Below, piece after piece: positions 6,862 through 8,600 of a DNA stretch of 8,600 nucleotides; positions within the stretch are counted from its first letter, which is position 1, and the number at the start of each line of letters is the position of its first letter. The translations under genes and the position numbers were made by a program. Below the pieces are notes generated by a model. That model searched no databases and was not told the origin of the DNA. It saw nothing but the letters and a program-made list of their open reading frames with translations. The stretch spans positions 1 to 8,600 of the forward strand of contig JAJBSY010000272.1 of assembly GCA_020861205.1 (NCBI GenBank), read 5' to 3'. Source of the DNA: Deltaproteobacteria bacterium (GTDB lineage: Bacteria > Desulfobacterota > Desulfovibrionia > Desulfovibrionales > Desulfovibrionaceae).

Positions 6862-6875
6862 GTGACTATGGTTAC
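6862..6875. promoter_or_regulatory. CRP/FNR-family-like operator between yitT and dsrC
   Basis: The 14-bp GTGACTATGGTTAC is an imperfect palindrome (GTGAC against GTTAC). It agrees in 8 of 12 defined positions with the HcpR-type motif I recall for Desulfovibrio, TTGACC-NN-GGTCAA. It sits 100 bp upstream of the dsrC ribosome site start region, in the divergent intergenic space. The assignment is weak, and any CRP/FNR-family member could fit. Confidence 0.25.
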
Positions 6876-6957
6876 CTAGCTTGAATTCTATCCGTGTTTA
6901 TGTCAAACTCTAAGTCATTATTATTGTTATTATGCCGTGCGCATTGAGAATAACCTC

Positions 6958-6965
6958 AAGGAGGG
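6958..6965 (+). promoter_or_regulatory. Strong dsrC ribosome binding site, partly inside a small hairpin
   Basis: AAGGAGGG lies 9 bases before the dsrC ATG at 6975 and supports that start over a TTG at 6966. Its first two bases belong to a short inverted repeat, TTGAG (6944-6948) with CTCAA (6955-6959), so the site directly abuts a 5-bp hairpin. Confidence 0.75.
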
Positions 6966-6974
6966 TTGGCACCA

Positions 6975-7292
6975 ATGGCTGACGTAAATTTCCAGGGAAA
7001 AAATTTTGAGGTGGACGAAGACGGCTTCCTTCTTCGTTTTGAAGACTGGTGTCCCGAATGGGTTGAGTATGTTAAGGAATCCGAAGGTATTGCGGATATC
7101 ACCGACGAACACCGGAAGGTCGTCGACTTCCTCCAGGATTATTATAAGAAAAACGGCATCGCTCCGATGGTCCGGATATTGTCCAAGAACACCGGGTTCA
7201 AACTGAAAGAGATTTACGAGCTGTTCCCTTCCGGACCCGGAAAAGGCGCCTGCAAAATGGCGGGCCTGCCCAAACCGACCGGTTGCGTGTAA
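6975..7292 (+). CDS. dsrC: DsrC, sulfur-carrier protein of dissimilatory sulfite reduction
   Basis: A 105-residue DsrC (also called the gamma subunit of dissimilatory sulfite reductase, DsvC). DsrC is a small cytosolic protein that takes sulfur from DsrAB-bound sulfite as a trisulfide across two cysteines of its flexible C-terminal arm, which the membrane DsrMKJOP complex then reduces. Both cysteines are present with the strict CX10C spacing: C93 and the penultimate C104 in the ending GACKMAGLPKPTGCV. Other family blocks are DEDGFLLRFEDWCPEWVEY (14-32), DFLQDYYKKNGIAPMVRIL and KNTGFKLKEIYELFPSGP. Length and arm match the Desulfovibrio protein. Having both cysteines separates it from TusE/RspA-type relatives that keep one or none. 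The gene stands alone, as is typical in Desulfovibrio, with a strong ribosome site, an AT-rich upstream region and a powerful palindromic terminator, consistent with high expression. Confidence 0.98.
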   Translation: MADVNFQGKNFEVDEDGFLLRFEDWCPEWVEYVKESEGIADITDEHRKVVDFLQDYYKKNGIAPMVRILSKNTGFKLKEIYELFPSGPGKGACKMAGLPKPTGCV

Positions 7293-7299
7293 CGGTTTC

Positions 7300-7355
7300 C
7301 CCAGATCGCAACAAGAACGGCGAACCCGGGTTCGCCGTTCTTGTTGCGATCTGGG
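7300..7355. terminator. Bidirectional terminator: perfect 56-bp palindrome
   Basis: Two 28-bp arms (7300-7327 and 7328-7355) are exact reverse complements meeting at CCC|GGG with no spacer. The arms run outward from the centre as GGGTTCGCCGTTC followed by TTGTTGCGATCTGGG. The inner GC-rich stem followed by TTCTTGTT gives an intrinsic terminator on the plus strand for dsrC. By symmetry the same structure exists on the minus strand for the DHH-family gene, whose stop is only 16 bp from the palindrome; the dsrC stop is 7 bp away. Confidence 0.88.
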
Positions 7356-7370
7356 AACAAACGGGAGAGG

Positions 7371-8279
7371 CTAATCGCGCACGGCGTCGATAATCTCCGC
7401 CAGAACCGCGTCGGCCTTATCCGCCGGCACCTGGCACGTGCCCACCCGGACGTGGCCGCCCCCGCCGTACCGCAACATGAGCTTGCCGATATCCGCCTTG
7501 CTCGACCGGTTGAGAATCGAGTGCCCAACGGCCAGAACGACGCGTTGTTTTTTATACCCCCACATCACCTGAATGCTCACGTTGCAATCCGGGAACATGG
7601 CATAGGCGGTAAACCGGTTGCCGGTATACAGTTCCTCCCGCCGCCTGAGGTCCGTGACGAGAACGTTCCCCTCCCGCCGCGAGCATTGCTCGAGCATTCC
7701 CCTGAACTGGGCTTCCTGGGCGAAATACCGCCCGCACCGTTCCGCGACGTCGGGAAGGGCCAGCACCTCGTCCGCGGGCATCGCCGCGCAGGCATCGATC
7801 AGTTTCACCATCAAATCATAGGGACTCAGGGCGAAACCGGACTGGTTCTGCATCCCCGTTCGCGGGTCCATGATAAAACCGAGCAGTATCCAGCCCTTGG
7901 GATTATTGACGTCGTCCACGTGCAACATCCCGCTGTCAACCTTGTCGACAGCCTCCAGGAGGCTGTCGAGGTGCGCCGAAAATTTCGCATGGCCTCCGAA
8001 ATACTCCCAGACCACCCTGGCGCAGCTCGGCGCGACCTTCACCAAACCCTCGACGGCCACGGTCCCGACGCGGTCCAGCTCGCTGGAGTGATGGTCGAAC
8101 CACATGCCGCAGCCCGGCGCGTACGCAACGTTGGCCAATATATCATTTTTGTCCACGGGGAAAAGTCCGTCCTGCAAGTCCTTGGGATGCACGAAGGCAT
8201 AGCGGTCCACAAGACCTTCGGACTTTAACAACACGCCGCACACGAGTCCGTCAAAATCAGAGCGGGTAACGAGACGCAT
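7371..8279 (-). CDS. DHH-family phosphoesterase (exopolyphosphatase/NrnA-like)
   Basis: A 302-residue cytosolic protein of the DHH superfamily of metal-dependent phosphoesterases, which includes NrnA oligoribonucleases, RecJ nucleases, cyclic-di-AMP phosphodiesterases and exopolyphosphatases. Seen: motif I SDFDG (7-11, with D8 and D10), an Asp-containing DKNDILANV (43-51) in the place of motif II, motif III FDHH (61-64), a VDKVDSG segment (111-117) in the place of motif IV, and a C-terminal DHHA1-like substrate-binding end with GGGGH at 272-276. The length fits small DHH/DHHA1 proteins rather than RecJ. The ending GGGGHVRVGTCQV differs from the more common GGGHxxAxG pattern, so substrate preference may differ and should not be assumed to be pAp, nanoRNA or polyphosphate. 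The ATG at 8279 follows an AGAGGTGAT ribosome site. It converges on dsrC through a shared palindrome. Confidence 0.88.
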   Translation of the reverse strand: MRLVTRSDFDGLVCGVLLKSEGLVDRYAFVHPKDLQDGLFPVDKNDILANVAYAPGCGMWFDHHSSELDRVGTVAVEGLVKVAPSCARVVWEYFGGHAKFSAHLDSLLEAVDKVDSGMLHVDDVNNPKGWILLGFIMDPRTGMQNQSGFALSPYDLMVKLIDACAAMPADEVLALPDVAERCGRYFAQEAQFRGMLEQCSRREGNVLVTDLRRREELYTGNRFTAYAMFPDCNVSIQVMWGYKKQRVVLAVGHSILNRSSKADIGKLMLRYGGGGHVRVGTCQVPADKADAVLAEIIDAVRD

Positions 8280-8319
8280 ACATCACCTCTGGTTTTGGCT
8301 GGCGAAAGACAGCCGCAAC

Positions 8320-8325
8320 ATTGTA
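8320..8325 (-). promoter_or_regulatory. Possible -10 box for the DHH-family gene
   Basis: The complement of 8320-8325 reads TACAAT, five of six matches to the -10 consensus, about 40 bp upstream of the ATG at 8279. No good -35 lies 16-18 bp further upstream; an arm of a 10-bp inverted repeat occupies the spacer, so an activator-dependent promoter is possible. Confidence 0.3.
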
Positions 8326-8326
8326 C

Positions 8327-8458
8327 CGGGTTGCAATACCCTAGCGTTACATGCGGAGAAAAACAAGGATTAGCAAAAAAAACTTTCCCCGGATGCCGCT
8401 CAAAAACCGCCGCCGCCATACCATGCCGGAAAACCGCGATAACAACCGTTGCAACCCG
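8327..8458. repeat. Separated 10-bp inverted repeat upstream of the DHH-family gene
   Basis: CGGGTTGCAA at 8327-8336 and its exact reverse complement TTGCAACCCG at 8449-8458, 112 bp apart. The left copy overlaps the putative DHH promoter spacer, and the right copy lies just upstream of a plus-strand promoter candidate. They could be two sites for one regulator, but a 10-bp match in a region this size can also occur by chance. Confidence 0.3.
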
Positions 8459-8484
8459 TTTTTCTTCAAAGTCTAGATTTTTTC

Positions 8485-8513
8485 TTGATTCTTCGCCGGC
8501 TATTCTGTATGGT
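8485..8513 (+). promoter_or_regulatory. Candidate plus-strand promoter leading out of the window
   Basis: TTGATT (8485-8490) and TATGGT (8508-8513) are 17 bp apart, each with four of six consensus matches, preceded by a T-rich stretch (8475-8483). Just downstream lie an AAGGTGG (8523-8529) and open frames that begin at GTG 8526, ATG 8533 or ATG 8550 and run off the window edge. Confidence 0.35.
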
Positions 8514-8600
8514 GAGCCGTACAAGGTGGAATATGCCATCGTCGTGGTCATGCGTCCGGCACAGGCCGGAAAACGGCGTTTCCGCCATACAATGCACAGG

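Larger units (their letters stand above)
6707..6974. other. AT-rich divergent intergenic region between yitT and dsrC
   Basis: A 268-bp stretch without a credible gene. Its yitT-proximal third is GC-rich and holds the leader stem-loop. The part from about 6810 to 6950 is clearly AT-richer than the rest of the window and includes ATT/GTT repeats near 6917-6933. I could not fix a convincing -35/-10 pair for dsrC: a TTGAAT at 6881-6886 lacks a good -10 at the right distance, and TATTAT boxes at 6919-6924 and 6928-6933 lack a -35. Confidence 0.6.
8280..8600. other. Right-edge intergenic region, no confirmed gene
   Basis: These 321 bp contain no gene I can confirm. They hold the ribosome site and possible -10 of the minus-strand DHH gene, a 10-bp inverted repeat in two distant copies, a plus-strand promoter candidate and, after it, an inverted repeat CGGAAA-acggcg-TTTCCG near 8568-8585. 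The 60-75 bp after 8526 may be the first codons of a plus-strand gene, too short to identify. A minus-strand open frame crossing 8225-8551 overlaps the DHH gene and has no family features. Confidence 0.5.

Noticed and set aside
7341..8228. Long plus-strand open frame (295 codons) antisense to the DHH gene
   Set aside because: It is a codon-structure shadow of a GC-rich gene; the minus-strand frame has intact DHH motifs, and this one begins within the palindromic terminator.
4510..8481. Shared TCTAGATTTT at 4510-4519 and 8472-8481, both upstream of plus-strand promoter candidates
   Set aside because: Only 10 bases, at different distances from the -35 boxes (30 and 13 bp), and in AT-rich intergenic sequence; most likely coincidence.
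8225..8551. Minus-strand open frame of 108 codons spanning the region upstream of the DHH gene
   Set aside because: It overlaps the start of the well-supported DHH gene in another frame, has no ribosome site or family motif, and its Cys-rich end comes from reading the DHH coding region out of frame.
1..8600. CRISPR array, insertion sequence, tRNA, phage or toxin-antitoxin genes
   Set aside because: No direct-repeat/spacer periodicity, transposase motif, terminal inverted repeats with target duplication, cloverleaf or small toxin-antitoxin gene pair was found on either strand.

Overview
This window looks like a chromosomal segment of a sulfate- or sulfite-reducing bacterium of the Desulfovibrio group. 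The main evidence is a full-length DsrC (105 residues, both C-terminal-arm cysteines, and a sequence very close to what I recall of Desulfovibrio vulgaris DsvC). The GC-rich coding sequence and the loose gene order, with dsrC standing alone away from dsrAB, agree with this. The assignment rests on recognition by eye, not on a search.

Layout from left to right. (1) Positions 1-2655, plus strand, are the end of a transport operon: the last 76 codons of a DppB-type ABC permease, a complete DppC-type permease overlapping it by ATGA, and 5 bp later a CgeB-like glycosyltransferase with an unassigned C-terminal half. (2) After a 216-bp gap with two small inverted repeats and a good sigma70-like promoter comes recN, the SMC-like DNA repair ATPase (2872-4491). 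(3) Then a separately promoted, highly charged coiled-coil lipoprotein (4636-5274). It is followed by a stem-loop terminator that separates it from convergent minus-strand genes. (4) Minus strand 6706-5343: a YitT-family membrane protein and then a short protein that is only the C-terminal domain of the nickel-pincer cofactor enzyme LarC. (5) A 268-bp AT-rich divergent intergenic region leads into dsrC (6975-7292, plus). (6) dsrC and a convergent DHH-family phosphoesterase (8279-7371, minus) meet at a perfect 56-bp palindrome that probably terminates both. (7) The last 321 bp are mostly non-coding, with candidate divergent promoters, a 10-bp inverted repeat 112 bp apart, and perhaps the start of a plus-strand gene leaving the window.

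The genes do not form one pathway. The permeases import a peptide or similar solute, RecN repairs double-strand breaks, DsrC carries sulfur in sulfite reduction, and the DHH protein probably degrades a small phosphodiester or short oligonucleotide. I see no CRISPR array, transposon, phage gene, tRNA or rRNA, and no convincing new multi-gene system. The items most worth a second look are the standalone LarC C-terminal domain next to YitT, the unassigned half of the glycosyltransferase, the coiled-coil lipoprotein, the dsrC regulatory region and the palindromic terminator.
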